From contig NZ_JANTHX010000004.1 of NCBI RefSeq assembly GCF_024752305.1, forward strand, positions 186,001-250,000: 64,000 bases of DNA, in the 5' to 3' direction. Positions 48,809 through 57,320 of the stretch are shown here, one piece after another. The number at the start of each line of letters is the position of its first letter. Position 1 is the first letter of the stretch. The notes under the pieces are model-generated. The model ran no database searches. It was not told where the DNA came from and worked only from the letters and a program-made list of their open reading frames with translations. Position numbers and translations under genes: made by a program. Source of the stretch: Protaetiibacter mangrovi. Lineage in GTDB: Bacteria > Actinomycetota > Actinomycetes > Actinomycetales > Microbacteriaceae.

Positions 48809-49915
48809 TCAGCGGCGGATCGACGCCGTCACCGTGAACTTCGGGCCGCGCGCGAGCTGCCGCGTCGGCCCCACGAGCCGCTCGAGCACCGGCCGGTAGC
48901 CGAGGTGCGAGTTCCACACCACCCGCAGCTCGCCGCCCGGGCGCAGCACGCGGGCGGCATCCGCGAACAGCCGGTGCGCGATCTCGGTCGTCACGGCGGC
49001 GCCCGCGTGGAACGGCGGGTTCAGCACCACCAGCTCGGCGGATGCGTCGGCCTCGCCCGACAGGCCGTCGTCCTGCCGGGTCTCGACGGCTACACCGTTC
49101 GCTGCGGCGGTGAGCGCGGCCGACTGCACCGCGATCGCCGACACGTCGCAGGCGAGCACCCGCGCCCGCGGCAGGCGCCGGGCGAGCTCGACCGCCACGA
49201 TGCCGGTGCCGCACGCGAGGTCGACGGCGCGGTCCGCATCCGGCAGGGCGTCGAAGGTGGCGAGCAGCGCGCGGGTGCCGATGTCGAGGCTCGCGCCCGC
49301 GAACACCCCGGGCACCGCGACCACCTCCACGCCGTCGACGGAGGCACGGCGGGGTTCCGCCGCCTCGACTGCGCGCGGCTCACGGGCGACGATGATGCGC
49401 GACTTCGCGCGGGCGTGGCCCACGTCGATGCGGTCGAACGCGGTGGCCAGCACCTCGTTCTGGGTGGGGGTCATGTGCTTCACGCGCCCGCCCGCGAGCA
49501 CCACCACCTCGGGCCCCGCGGCGCGCGCCACCGCTCGCGCGACCGCGTCGAGGCGGTCGAGCGAGCGCGGCATCCGCAGCAGCACGAGCGAGGTCGCGGG
49601 CGTCACGACCGCGGCGAGCGGATGCGGCGCCCACCCGGCCGCGCCGGTCACCTCCGCGTTCCGGGCGAGCGCGCGCTCGCCCACGACCGAATCCTGGTGC
49701 ACCCGCACGCGGGCGGCCCCGAGCGCGAGCGCGCTGAGCGTCAGCGCGCCGTGGGTGTCGTCGACCACCGCCACCTCGCCCGCGAGCGCGTCCGGGAACT
49801 CGCCGGCCGCGTAGTCCAGCAGGTACCGGTCGGCGGCATCCCACGCGCGCAGCCCGGCACCGCCGACATCCGGTTCGCGCGCGAGCGCGTCCAGCAGCGC
49901 GTCGAGCTCGTCCAC
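48809..49915 (-). CDS. Class I SAM methyltransferase, RlmG/RsmC type
   Basis: A 368-residue methyltransferase with two tandem Rossmann-like domains, as in the rRNA guanine-N2 methyltransferases RsmC and RlmG. The active domain has the SAM motif AVDLACGTGIVAVELARR and the catalytic motif IV NPPFHAG in VVLNPPFHAGAAVT. The N-terminal domain is the degenerate copy that helps bind rRNA. A start at the GTG at 49915 is supported by TAGCGT seven bases upstream. Which rRNA base it modifies cannot be told. Confidence 0.83.
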   Translation of the reverse strand: MDELDALLDALAREPDVGGAGLRAWDAADRYLLDYAAGEFPDALAGEVAVVDDTHGALTLSALALGAARVRVHQDSVVGERALARNAEVTGAAGWAPHPLAAVVTPATSLVLLRMPRSLDRLDAVARAVARAAGPEVVVLAGGRVKHMTPTQNEVLATAFDRIDVGHARAKSRIIVAREPRAVEAAEPRRASVDGVEVVAVPGVFAGASLDIGTRALLATFDALPDADRAVDLACGTGIVAVELARRLPRARVLACDVSAIAVQSAALTAAANGVAVETRQDDGLSGEADASAELVVLNPPFHAGAAVTTEIAHRLFADAARVLRPGGELRVVWNSHLGYRPVLERLVGPTRQLARGPKFTVTASIRR

Positions 49916-49922
49916 GCCCTCG

Positions 49923-49928
49923 ACGCTA
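49923..49928 (-). promoter_or_regulatory. -10 box TAGCGT, leaderless start
   Basis: TAGCGT on the minus strand, 7 bases, then the GTG at 49915. Confidence 0.5.
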
Positions 49929-49942
49929 GCCGGGCACCGCAC

Positions 49943-50353
49943 TCAGGACTGCACGTTGCGCACGAAGTTCGCCACGTGCTCGCGCAGCGTCGCGATCCGC
50001 CGCTCGCGCTCGGCGTCCAGGTCGAAGCCGACGTAGGCGAGCGTCGGTCGCTTGCGCACGTTCGCCGAGCACTGGAACTCGGCGCACACCAGGGTGCCGA
50101 CCGTGTCGCCCTTGCGTCCGGCGGCGCCGGCGCGCTTCGTGCTGAACAGCACCACGTCGTTCGGCAGCTGCACGTCCTCGCACCACGAGCACTGGGCCCC
50201 GAGCTGCGGCGACTTGCGGTCGCGCCAGCCGAGGAAGTCGAGGCGATCCCAGTCGAGCTCGCCGAAGTCGGCGGGCAGCAGCAGGTTCTGTCGCTCACGG
50301 AGCGACGCGTTGAGGAACGATCCGCGGATGGCGGACTCGTCGATGGGGTGCAT
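49943..50353 (-). CDS. FBP-domain (FusB-like zinc-finger) protein
   Basis: A 136-residue protein with the FBP treble-clef zinc-binding fold known from elongation factor G-binding proteins of the FusB family. The metal ligands are QCSWCED (Cys55, Cys58) and VCAEFQCS (Cys90, Cys95). WDRLDFLGWRDRKSPQL precedes them and GDTVGTLVC leads into the second pair. It likely binds EF-G on the ribosome; FusB itself gives fusidic acid resistance, but that has not been shown for actinobacterial forms. Confidence 0.82.
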   Translation of the reverse strand: MHPIDESAIRGSFLNASLRERQNLLLPADFGELDWDRLDFLGWRDRKSPQLGAQCSWCEDVQLPNDVVLFSTKRAGAAGRKGDTVGTLVCAEFQCSANVRKRPTLAYVGFDLDAERERRIATLREHVANFVRNVQS

Positions 50354-50518
50354 GGAGGTACTCGTTTCGTGTGGTCTCGCTGCCGCGAGAGGGTGAGGGT
50401 GTCGTGCGAAGAGGGCAGCGACTACCTCGTGCCGACGCGGAAAGCGCCGACGACCTCCTGACGCCCTGCGGGCTGAGACGGAACACGATGCACCCGACGA
50501 GCCTACGCGGGCCCGCGC

Positions 50519-51373
50519 TCAGGCGCCCGCGCGCAGCCCCTCGACGAGCGGCGTGGTCGGCCGGCCGATGAGCCGCGAGAGCTCACCCGTGACCTCGCCG
50601 AGCAGGCCGTCGCGGATGTTGGCGTCCATCGTCACCACGAAGCCGATCGTTCCGGCGTCGAGCCCGGCCGCCTCGAGGGCCGCGCTCTGCTCCTCGGGGG
50701 TCTGCGCCACGTATGCGATCTCGCGCCCCAGCACCTCGCCGATGGCGGATGCCAGCTCCGCGTGGGTCCAGGCGACGTCGCCGCCCAGCTCGTACACGGC
50801 CCCCAGGTGCCCGTCCTCGGTGAGCACCACCGCTGCGGCCTCGGCGTAGTCGACCCGCGAGGCGCTCGCCACCTGACCCTCGCCGGTGCTCGACGCGACC
50901 ACGCCCGACTCGCCCGCCTGGGCGAGGGTGCCGAGGTAGTTCTCCGTGTACCAGTTGTTGCGCAGGATCGTCGCGGGGATGCCGGATGCCGCGATCGCCT
51001 CCTCCGTGCCCTTGTGCTCGCCCGCCACGACGAGCTCCGAGGTGGTGGCGCGCGGCGCGCTCGTGTAGACGAGCTGGCCGCCGCCCGCGGCGGCGGCGGC
51101 CTCGATGACGGCGGTGTGCTGGGCCACCCGCTGCCCGAAGTCGGTGCCCGAGATCAGCAGCACCTTGTCGGCACCGGCCACGGCATCCGCGATCGAGGCG
51201 GCATCCGCGTAGTCGAGGTGCACGGTCTGCACGCCGCGGTCGGCGAGGTCGGCGAGCTTCGCGGTGTCGCGGGCTCCCGCGCGGATGTCGGATGCGGCGA
51301 CGCCGCGCGCGAGCAGCGCGTCGATCACGAGGCGGCCGAGGTGCCCGGAGGCGGCGGTGACGAGGATGGTCAT
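50519..51373 (-). CDS. NmrA-like NAD(P)H-binding oxidoreductase
   Basis: A 284-residue short atypical SDR of the QorB/NmrA type: ILVTAASGHLGRLVIDALLA for cofactor binding, VLLISGTDFGQRVAQHTAVI, and ILRNNWYTENYLG. These bind NADPH and act as quinone reductases or redox sensors. It is divergent from an HxlR regulator at 51466 with GGTACT half-sites in the gap, matching the common QorB-QorR arrangement, in which the regulator senses quinone or oxidant. Confidence 0.85.
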   Translation of the reverse strand: MTILVTAASGHLGRLVIDALLARGVAASDIRAGARDTAKLADLADRGVQTVHLDYADAASIADAVAGADKVLLISGTDFGQRVAQHTAVIEAAAAAGGGQLVYTSAPRATTSELVVAGEHKGTEEAIAASGIPATILRNNWYTENYLGTLAQAGESGVVASSTGEGQVASASRVDYAEAAAVVLTEDGHLGAVYELGGDVAWTHAELASAIGEVLGREIAYVAQTPEEQSAALEAAGLDAGTIGFVVTMDANIRDGLLGEVTGELSRLIGRPTTPLVEGLRAGA

Positions 51374-51420
51374 GGGGTGTCCTTTCGACGGTTCGCGGGG
51401 TGCAACCGCCCGGATCGCCC

Positions 51421-51462
51421 GGTACTTCCCAGCGGAGAGTACCCACTTTTCGGTAAGGTACT
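51421..51462. promoter_or_regulatory. HxlR half-sites GGTACT / AGTACC
   Basis: GGTACT (51421-51426), AGTACC (51438-51443) and GGTACT (51457-51462) alternate in orientation across the divergent promoter region; the last overlaps the -10 box of the HxlR gene. Confidence 0.6.
51454..51459 (+). promoter_or_regulatory. -10 box TAAGGT, leaderless start
   Basis: TAAGGT, 6 bases, then the ATG at 51466. Confidence 0.5.
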
Positions 51463-51465
51463 GGC

Positions 51466-51855
51466 ATGACGGTAAGCGTCTCCGAGCTGCGCGCCCTTCC
51501 CGGCTTCGACGACACCCTGCTCACCGAGGGCTGCCCCACCCGCGTCGTGCTCGACCACGTCACCAGCAAGTGGGGCGTGCTCGTGCTGCTCGCCCTCAGC
51601 GACGGCACCCACCGCTGGGGCGAGCTGCGCCGCGCCGTCGACGGCATCAGCGAGAAGATGCTCGCCCAGACCCTGCGCGTGCTCGAAGGCGACTCGCTCG
51701 TGCTGCGCGACGCGCACCCCACCATCCCGCCGCACGTCGAGTACTCGCTCACCGCGTCCGGGCGCGAGCTCGTCGACCGCCTGCTGCCGCTCGTCGAGTG
51801 GATCGCCCGCAACACCGACCGGATGCTGCCGCCCGCCGAGCGAGCCGCCGGCTGA
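51466..51855 (+). CDS. HxlR-family regulator (QorR-like)
   Basis: A 129-residue winged-helix regulator: TEGCPTRVVLDHVTSKWGVL with the redox-type cysteine (Cys23), DGTHRWGELRRAVDGISEKM, LAQTLRVLEGDSLVLRD, and VEYSLTASGRELVDRLL. It is paired with the NmrA-like reductase gene. The position of the single cysteine fits the redox sensing known for QorR of Corynebacterium. Likely autorepressed by the half-sites in the gap. Confidence 0.88.
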   Translation: MTVSVSELRALPGFDDTLLTEGCPTRVVLDHVTSKWGVLVLLALSDGTHRWGELRRAVDGISEKMLAQTLRVLEGDSLVLRDAHPTIPPHVEYSLTASGRELVDRLLPLVEWIARNTDRMLPPAERAAG

Positions 51856-51908
51856 CGCTCCCAGCCGCCGCACGGCATCCGCACAGCGCCCCCGGGGCGC
51901 CCGACGCC

Positions 51909-51914
51909 TAGCGT
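51909..51914 (+). promoter_or_regulatory. -10 box TAGCGT, leaderless start
   Basis: TAGCGT, 6 bases, then the GTG at 51921. It lies within a small palindrome (CGACGC-CTA-GCGTCG). Confidence 0.5.
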
Positions 51915-51920
51915 CGGAGG

Positions 51921-52667
51921 GTGACCGACATCCTGCCCACCACCGGCACCCCCACCTCCGCCGACCTCGCCGTCTACCGCGGCCTCTTCCAGTCGATGAC
52001 CGGCTACGACGCCACCACCGCGGGCGCCGACGGCGAGGTGCCGCTGCAGGTGATCAAGAACCTGCAGAAGCGGGTCGCCGCCTTCCACCTCTCCTACAAG
52101 TTCGCGATCGACGAGCTCACCACCAAGATCGAGATCCTGCAGGAGGAGTTCGAGCACACCCACGACTACAGCCCCATCGAGCACGTGCGCACGCGGCTGA
52201 AGTCGATGGACTCGATCATCGAGAAGGTGCAGCGCACCGGCACCCCGCCGGATGTCGACAGCGTGCGCGCCCGCATCCGCGACATCGCCGGCGTGCGCAT
52301 CACCTGCGCCTTCGTCGCCGACGCCTACTGGGTCGCCGACATGCTCATGGCGCAGACCGACCTCGAGGTGCTCGAGATCAAGGACTACATCGCCCACCCG
52401 AAGGCGAACGGCTACCAGAGCCTGCACCTCATCGTGACGGTGCCGGTGTTCCTCTCCGACCGCACCGAGCTGGTGCCGGTCGAGATCCAGCTGCGCACGA
52501 TCGCGATGGACTTCTGGGCGAGCCTCGAGCACAAGATCTACTACAAGTACGACCGCGAGGTTCCGGCGCAGCTGGTGGCCGAGCTCACGGCTGCGGCGGA
52601 TGCGGCGCGCGCCCTCGACGCGAAGATGGCGCGGCTGCGCGAGCAGGTGCGCGCGCTCCCCGAGTGA
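51921..52667 (+). CDS. Small alarmone synthetase (RelA/SpoT synthetase domain)
   Basis: Monofunctional (p)ppGpp synthetase of 248 residues, lacking the hydrolase and TGS domains of RelA/Rel. Motifs: VRTRLKSMDSIIEKVQR, DIAGVRITCAFVADAYWVAD, DYIAHPKANGYQSLHLIV, and EIQLRTIAMDFWASLEHKIY. It transfers pyrophosphate from ATP to GDP or GTP. The N-terminal 40 residues are variable. A helical C-terminus (TAAADAARALDAKMARL) resembles that of RelQ-type tetramers. Single gene with a leaderless-type start. Confidence 0.9.
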   Translation: MTDILPTTGTPTSADLAVYRGLFQSMTGYDATTAGADGEVPLQVIKNLQKRVAAFHLSYKFAIDELTTKIEILQEEFEHTHDYSPIEHVRTRLKSMDSIIEKVQRTGTPPDVDSVRARIRDIAGVRITCAFVADAYWVADMLMAQTDLEVLEIKDYIAHPKANGYQSLHLIVTVPVFLSDRTELVPVEIQLRTIAMDFWASLEHKIYYKYDREVPAQLVAELTAAADAARALDAKMARLREQVRALPE

Positions 52668-52700
52668 CCGTGTGACGGTGCCGCCTGACACGATGGGGGC

Positions 52701-53573
52701 ATGAGCACCAGCGTCGGCGTCATCTTCACCCCGTCCCGTGAGCCGGAGGCGCTGCGCGACTTCGTGGTCGAGGCCGAACGGCTGGGCCTCGACGAGGTGC
52801 TGCTCTTCGAGGACTGCTTCCGCGAGTCGGGCATCGCCACGGCGGTCGCGGCGCTCGCGGCGACCAGCCGCATCCGCGTCGGGATCGGGGTGCTGCCGAT
52901 GCCGTTCCGCAACGTCGCGCTGCTGGCGATGGAGGTGTCCACGATCGAGCGGCTGTTCCCGGGGCGCCTGCGGCTCGGCGTCGGCCACGGGGTGCAGAGC
53001 TGGATGGGGCAGGTCGGCGCACGCCCGGCCTCGCCGCTCACCCTCATGCGCGAGTACGTGCCGGCACTGCGCGCGCTGCTCGCGGGGGAGCGTCTCGACG
53101 TCGCCGGTCGCTACGTGACGCTCGACGGCGTGCAGCTGAACTGGCCGCCCGCCTCGCCGCTGCCGGTCTGGGCGGCCGGCGAGGGTCCGAAGACGCTCGT
53201 GCTCACCGGCGAGGTCGCCGACGGCACCATCCTCACCACCGGCACCCCGCCCGAGGCGGTCACCGCGGCCGCCGCGCTCGTCGCGCAGGGCCGCGAGTCG
53301 GTGGGGCGCGGCGGCATCCAGCCGCTCGCCGCGTTCGTGATGACGGCGTTCGGCGACCGGGCGGATGCGCGCCTCGCCGCCGAGCTCGCCGCCTGGGGCT
53401 ACGAGGGCGAGCGCGCCGCGGGCGTCGCCGGGTCGGTCACCGAGGTCGCCGAGCAGCTGCGCCCGTGGGTCGACGCGGGGGCGTCGTCCCTGCTGCTGCA
53501 GCCCCTCGACGACGAGACCGACCTGCCCCGGTTCCTCGCGAACTGTGCCGAGGTCGCCGCCCTCGTGCGTTAG
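52701..53573 (+). CDS. LLM-class flavin-dependent oxidoreductase
   Basis: A 290-residue luciferase-like TIM barrel that uses FMN or F420. ATSRIRVGIGVLPMPFRNV, LFPGRLRLGVGHGVQSWMG, LPVWAAGEGPKTLVLTGE and ADGTILTTGTPPE are characteristic. The F420 subgroup is common in actinobacteria, but the cofactor cannot be decided. Its stop overlaps that of the flavodoxin-like gene on the other strand by four bases. Confidence 0.85.
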   Translation: MSTSVGVIFTPSREPEALRDFVVEAERLGLDEVLLFEDCFRESGIATAVAALAATSRIRVGIGVLPMPFRNVALLAMEVSTIERLFPGRLRLGVGHGVQSWMGQVGARPASPLTLMREYVPALRALLAGERLDVAGRYVTLDGVQLNWPPASPLPVWAAGEGPKTLVLTGEVADGTILTTGTPPEAVTAAAALVAQGRESVGRGGIQPLAAFVMTAFGDRADARLAAELAAWGYEGERAAGVAGSVTEVAEQLRPWVDAGASSLLLQPLDDETDLPRFLANCAEVAALVR

Positions 53574-54175
53574 GGCGCCGGGTACGGCGACGCCGCCAGC
53601 ACCCCCGCGAGGTGCGCCGCGTTCGCGGCGGCGGTCGCCGTGGCGGCATCCGTCGACTCGCGCGGCGTCTGCAGGTCGACGTAGTCGGTGCCGTGCATCG
53701 CCTCGCCGTTCCAGTAGGTGCAGCCCTGGGCGGGGATCGTGAAGCCCACGTCGCCGAGCGCCTGGAACACATCCGCGCAGATGTGGTGCGCGCCGTCCTC
53801 GTTGCCGACGACCGCCACGATCGCCACCTTGCCGAACATCGTCGGGCGCCCGGCGGCATCCGTCTCGGCGAGCTCGGCGTCGAGCCGCTCGAGCACCCGC
53901 TGGCCGACGCTCGCGGTCTGCCCCATCCAGGTGGGGGTGGCGAAGACCAGGATGTCGGCCGCGAGCACCTTCTCGCGCAGCGCCGGCCACGCGTCGCCGT
54001 CGCCCATGTCGGTCTCGACCCCCGGGCGGATGTCGTGGTCGACCACGCGCTCGAGCTCGCCCTCGACGCCGTGGTCCGCGAGGGCGGCGAGCACCTCGCG
54101 TGCGAGCTTCTCGGTGCTCGAGGTCTCGGGGCTGGGCTTGAGCGTGCAGTTCAGGGCGAGTGCGGTGAGAGCCAT
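53570..54175 (-). CDS. Flavodoxin-family NAD(P)H oxidoreductase
   Basis: A 201-residue flavodoxin-like protein: LTALALNCTLKPSPETSSTE binds FMN phosphate, ILVFATPTWMGQTASVGQRV and AIVAVVGNEDGAHHICADVF complete the flavin site. Such proteins reduce quinones or other small molecules. It is tail-to-tail with the LLM oxidoreductase gene, an arrangement that limits readthrough on both sides. TAGCGT lies six bases before the ATG. Confidence 0.83.
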   Translation of the reverse strand: MALTALALNCTLKPSPETSSTEKLAREVLAALADHGVEGELERVVDHDIRPGVETDMGDGDAWPALREKVLAADILVFATPTWMGQTASVGQRVLERLDAELAETDAAGRPTMFGKVAIVAVVGNEDGAHHICADVFQALGDVGFTIPAQGCTYWNGEAMHGTDYVDLQTPRESTDAATATAAANAAHLAGVLAASPYPAP

Positions 54176-54181
54176 GCCCCG

Positions 54182-54187
54182 ACGCTA
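54182..54187 (-). promoter_or_regulatory. -10 box TAGCGT, leaderless start
   Basis: TAGCGT on the minus strand, 6 bases, then the ATG at 54175. Confidence 0.5.
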
Positions 54188-54230
54188 GGCAGGGCGTCGG
54201 CGCGCGACGAGGGGGTTGACGTGCGCGGCG

Positions 54231-55121
54231 TCAGGTGAGACCTTCCGCCGTCTGCTCGAGCTCGGACGCCGGGGCCGGCCGCTGCGTGGCGATCGCCGTT
54301 CCGGCCGCCGCGCACACCAGCAGGATCGCCACGAGCTGCACCGGCCCGAGGCGCTCGCCGAGCACGATCCACCCGAACACCGCCGCCACGACGGGGCCGA
54401 ACGAGGTGATGATCGCGTACAGCCGTGCGGTGATGCGGCGCAGGATGAAGGTGTCGAGCGCGTAGGGCAGCGCCGACGACAGCACCCCGATGCCGAGCAG
54501 CAGGCCCGCGACCGGCCACGAGAACTCGGCCGACGGCAGGGTGAACGCGGCGATCGGCAGGATCAGCGCGAGGCTCACGATGCTCGCCACGGTGAGCCCC
54601 TCGAGGCCCGGCAGGCCGAGCGCCACCCGCCGCGTCAGCAGGATGTAGGCGGCCCACCCGGCGGCGGCGACGAGCGCGAGCACCACACCCCACACGTCGA
54701 TCGTGCCCTCGAGCCCGGTGAGCAGCACGACCCCCGCACCCGCGACCACGACGCAGCCCACGTCGAGCAGCCGCCGCGAGGTGGCGAGGGCGAGCAGCAG
54801 CGGCCCGAGGAACTCGACGGTCGCGGCGATGCCGAGCCCCAGCAGGTGCACGGCCTCGTAGAACGACAGGTTCATGACGGCGAGCGACACCCCGAGCGCG
54901 ACCGCCGGCCAGAGCCTCCGCCAGGTGAGCAGCGCGCGCCGCGGGCGGTAGAACGGCAGCAGCACGACCACCATCACGAGCTGCCGCGCGGCGACCACGA
55001 TGGGCGAGCCCACGAACGGGATGGCGACGCCCGCGAGCGCCGACCCCAGGTTGATCGACACCTCGGTGCCAACCTGGGTGGCGGCGCCGACGGTCGTGCG
55101 TCGTCTGCTCGCCCCGGGCAC
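54231..55121 (-). CDS. EamA-family (DMT) transporter, RhtA type
   Basis: Drug/metabolite transporter of 296 residues with ten membrane segments in two EamA repeats: LSFYEAVHLLGLGIAATVEF in the first and RITARLYAIITSFGPVVAAV in the second, where the glycine-proline pattern matches RhtA-like amino-acid exporters. I start at the GTG at 55121, which has GGAGG eight bases upstream; GTG codons further up have none. It most likely exports amino acids or related metabolites. Confidence 0.83.
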   Translation of the reverse strand: MPGASRRRTTVGAATQVGTEVSINLGSALAGVAIPFVGSPIVVAARQLVMVVVLLPFYRPRRALLTWRRLWPAVALGVSLAVMNLSFYEAVHLLGLGIAATVEFLGPLLLALATSRRLLDVGCVVVAGAGVVLLTGLEGTIDVWGVVLALVAAAGWAAYILLTRRVALGLPGLEGLTVASIVSLALILPIAAFTLPSAEFSWPVAGLLLGIGVLSSALPYALDTFILRRITARLYAIITSFGPVVAAVFGWIVLGERLGPVQLVAILLVCAAAGTAIATQRPAPASELEQTAEGLT

Positions 55122-55175
55122 CTCGTCCACCTCCCCATTCTGGTGCCCGCCGGTGACGTCGCCCGCACGGGTGCC

Positions 55176-55181
55176 TATGCT
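55176..55181 (+). promoter_or_regulatory. -10 box TATGCT, leaderless start
   Basis: TATGCT, 7 bases, then the ATG at 55189. Confidence 0.45.
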
Positions 55182-55188
55182 CGGATGC

Positions 55189-55716
55189 ATGGCAGAGGAG
55201 CCCGCTCTCGACCCGCGATACGACCCCGCCTTCCAGCGCGGCTACGGCGATCGGCCGGTGAGCACCGGAACCCGTTCCGCGGCGGCGCCGCACGTCACGA
55301 GCGCGCTCCAGCGCCCCGCCGTGCGCGAATTCGGCGCGACTCCCGAGCCGGACCGCCCCGAGGCGATCCCGGATGCCGCTCCCGCCGCCGCGCCGCAGAC
55401 CGCGACCGAGGCGACCCCCGCATCCGTGGTGCAGGTGGCACCCGCGCTGCGCCCGCCGTGGACGAACCCCTTCGCGATCGCGGTGACGATCATCGGCATC
55501 GCGGTGTTCGGGGTGGGGGTGTGGCTGCTGCAGGAGACCTACCAGCTCACCCAGTCCGAGACCGGATTCCAGACGCAGGCCGACTACTGGTTCCTGCAGT
55601 GGGGCATGATCGGCGGCCCGATCTTCGCGGGCCTCGGGGTGGCGATCCTCGTCGCGGTGCTCGTGCTGTGCGCCGCCTACTGGGCGCGGCGCCCGCTCCC
55701 CGACGAGCGGGACTGA
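55189..55716 (+). CDS. Hypothetical two-helix membrane protein
   Basis: A 175-residue protein of unknown function. About 95 N-terminal residues are proline/alanine-rich and probably disordered (RYDPAFQRGYGD is a small conserved-looking motif). Two membrane segments follow at about 98-120 and 146-168, ending RRPLPDERD. RYDPxFQRGYxD-like starts occur in many Microbacteriaceae membrane proteins, without known role. It is divergent from the EamA gene. Confidence 0.7.
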   Translation: MAEEPALDPRYDPAFQRGYGDRPVSTGTRSAAAPHVTSALQRPAVREFGATPEPDRPEAIPDAAPAAAPQTATEATPASVVQVAPALRPPWTNPFAIAVTIIGIAVFGVGVWLLQETYQLTQSETGFQTQADYWFLQWGMIGGPIFAGLGVAILVAVLVLCAAYWARRPLPDERD

Positions 55717-55804
55717 CGCGCCCCCGTTCTCGCTCTTCCGCTCGGCGGTGCGACGGGCCATGATCTGATCCAGATCCTCGCAGCACCCGTTCGCATCCGC
55801 TGTC

Positions 55805-55829
55805 AACCTCCGAGAGGCTGTCGGCCGTC
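55805..55829 (+). promoter_or_regulatory. ECF-type promoter before sigma gene
   Basis: AACCT (55805-55809), 16 bases, CGTC (55826-55829), then the GTG at 55838. This has the AAC(C) and CGTC pattern of ECF promoters, which suggests that the sigma factor transcribes its own operon, probably without a leader. Confidence 0.6.
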
Positions 55830-55837
55830 ATAGAGAC

Positions 55838-56359
55838 GTGAGCATCGCCGTGGCCGAGAGCACCCAGGTGGACCTGGATGCCTTCGTCGCGACCGAGTAC
55901 CCGAAGGTCGTGGCGGCCGTCGGGCTGATCACGGGCAACCGGCAGGATGCGGCCGACGCCGTGCAGGACGCCCTCGTGGGCTTCCTCGCGAAGCCGCCCG
56001 CCCGTCCGATCCAGAACCTCGCCGCCTGGATCACCGTGGTCGCCTCGAACCGCGCCCGCGACCTGCAGCGCTCCCGCGCCGCCGAGTCGCGTGCCCTCGA
56101 GAAGGTCGGCGTGACCGACGAGTCGGTCGACGCGGAGCTCGCCGGACTCGACATCGACGTGCAGGCGGCGCTCATGGCGCTGCCGCCGCAACAGAAGGAG
56201 GTGTGCGTGCTGCACTACCTGCTCGACCACTCGGTCGAGCAGATCGCCGAGGGTCTCGGCGTCAGCATGGGCACCGTCAAGACCCAGCTGCATCGGGCGC
56301 GCAAGGCGCTCGCCGCACGATTGGGACCCGACCGGGGAGAGGAGGAGCACGATGGCTGA
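55838..56359 (+). CDS. ECF-family RNA polymerase sigma factor
   Basis: A 173-residue alternative sigma factor. Region 2 (FVATEYPKVVAAVGLITGNR, AADAVQDALVGFLAKPP, WITVVASNRARDLQR) and region 4 (MALPPQQKEVCVLHYLLDHS, QIAEGLGVSMGTVKTQLHRA) are complete. It overlaps the next gene by eight bases, which encodes a one-pass membrane protein in the position where an anti-sigma factor is usual. An ECF-type promoter precedes it. The target may be mainly the operon itself. Confidence 0.88.
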   Translation: MSIAVAESTQVDLDAFVATEYPKVVAAVGLITGNRQDAADAVQDALVGFLAKPPARPIQNLAAWITVVASNRARDLQRSRAAESRALEKVGVTDESVDAELAGLDIDVQAALMALPPQQKEVCVLHYLLDHSVEQIAEGLGVSMGTVKTQLHRARKALAARLGPDRGEEEHDG

Positions 56360-57320
56360 GCTCGACGAGCTGCTGCGCGATTCGTTCGCACGCATCAGCG
56401 AGCAGACCACCACGCCGGCGCGCGACTCCGCCGGTGTCGCCGAGGCCATCCGTGCGCGGGTGGCGGCCGGCGACACCGGCGCCCCGGCCGCGGGGTCGAC
56501 CGCACCCGGATGGGGCGGGATCGGCCTCGGCGGCGTGCTCGGCGCGATCGGCCTGGTCGTGGTGGCCGGGGTCGCCGGAGCGTCGCTCGGACTCGCGGGG
56601 GTCTTCGGGCACCCGCTCGTCGAGCAGCCGACGGTCGCGGATGCCGCGCTCGCGACCACGGCATCCGCCCACCGCTGCGTGGGGGGCGACGTGATCGGGC
56701 AGGTCGCCGCCGACACCCGCGTGCTCGCGGTCGCGCGCAGCGACGACGCGAGCTGGATCGGCGTGCGCAACCCGTCGACGCTCACGGGCACCCTCTGGTT
56801 CCCGGCGGCGGTCGTCGCGGGCGACTCGGGCACCGACTGGGAGGCGCTGCCCGTGGGCGGCGCGTGCCCGACCACCGTCGTGGCACCGCTGCACCCGACC
56901 GAGTCCCCCGCTCCCACCGAGGAGCCCGCACCCGCGCCGAGCCCGACGCAGAAGCCCGCTCCGGCGCCTCCGGCTCCCGCGCCCGACACGACGGCGCCGA
57001 CGCTGCAGGTCGGCGCTTCGCGCTCGGCGATCGACTACAACTCGTCGACGCAGGCCAACCGGGTGAGCGTTATCACCGCATACGTCACCGACAACGTGGG
57101 CGTCACCTCGGTCACGGCCACCTGGGCGGCCTCAGGAAGCGCGCCGGCGGGGAGCGCCGCTCTCACGCCGTCCGGAGGCAACTGGGCGTTCACCTACGGA
57201 CCGGTCTTCGTTCCCACCGGGACAACGCAGGTCGTGACGATCCTCGTCACGGCGAAGGACGCCGCCGGGAACAGCACGACCAAGTCCATCCCCATCACCG
57301 TCGAGGCGGTGCTCGGATGA
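56352..57320 (+). CDS. One-pass membrane protein with Ig-like domain, candidate anti-sigma
   Basis: A 322-residue protein of unknown family. Cytoplasmic residues 1-50 (LDELLRDSFARISEQTTTPA) would touch the sigma factor, followed by one membrane helix (about 58-80). Outside are a small domain with two cysteines (HRCVGG, GGACPTT), a Pro/Ala-rich linker (about 185-215) and a C-terminal Ig-like domain that starts DTTAPTLQVGAS and ends SITVEAVLG-like. The cytoplasmic part lacks a clear zinc-type anti-sigma motif, so the role is inferred from position and topology. Coupled to both neighbours by overlaps. Confidence 0.65.
   Translation: MAELDELLRDSFARISEQTTTPARDSAGVAEAIRARVAAGDTGAPAAGSTAPGWGGIGLGGVLGAIGLVVVAGVAGASLGLAGVFGHPLVEQPTVADAALATTASAHRCVGGDVIGQVAADTRVLAVARSDDASWIGVRNPSTLTGTLWFPAAVVAGDSGTDWEALPVGGACPTTVVAPLHPTESPAPTEEPAPAPSPTQKPAPAPPAPAPDTTAPTLQVGASRSAIDYNSSTQANRVSVITAYVTDNVGVTSVTATWAASGSAPAGSAALTPSGGNWAFTYGPVFVPTGTTQVVTILVTAKDAAGNSTTKSIPITVEAVLG

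Noticed and set aside
50583-53990. 1135-codon minus-strand frame covering the HxlR, alarmone synthetase and LLM genes
   Set aside because: No recognisable domain, and it would overlap three well-supported genes on the other strand.
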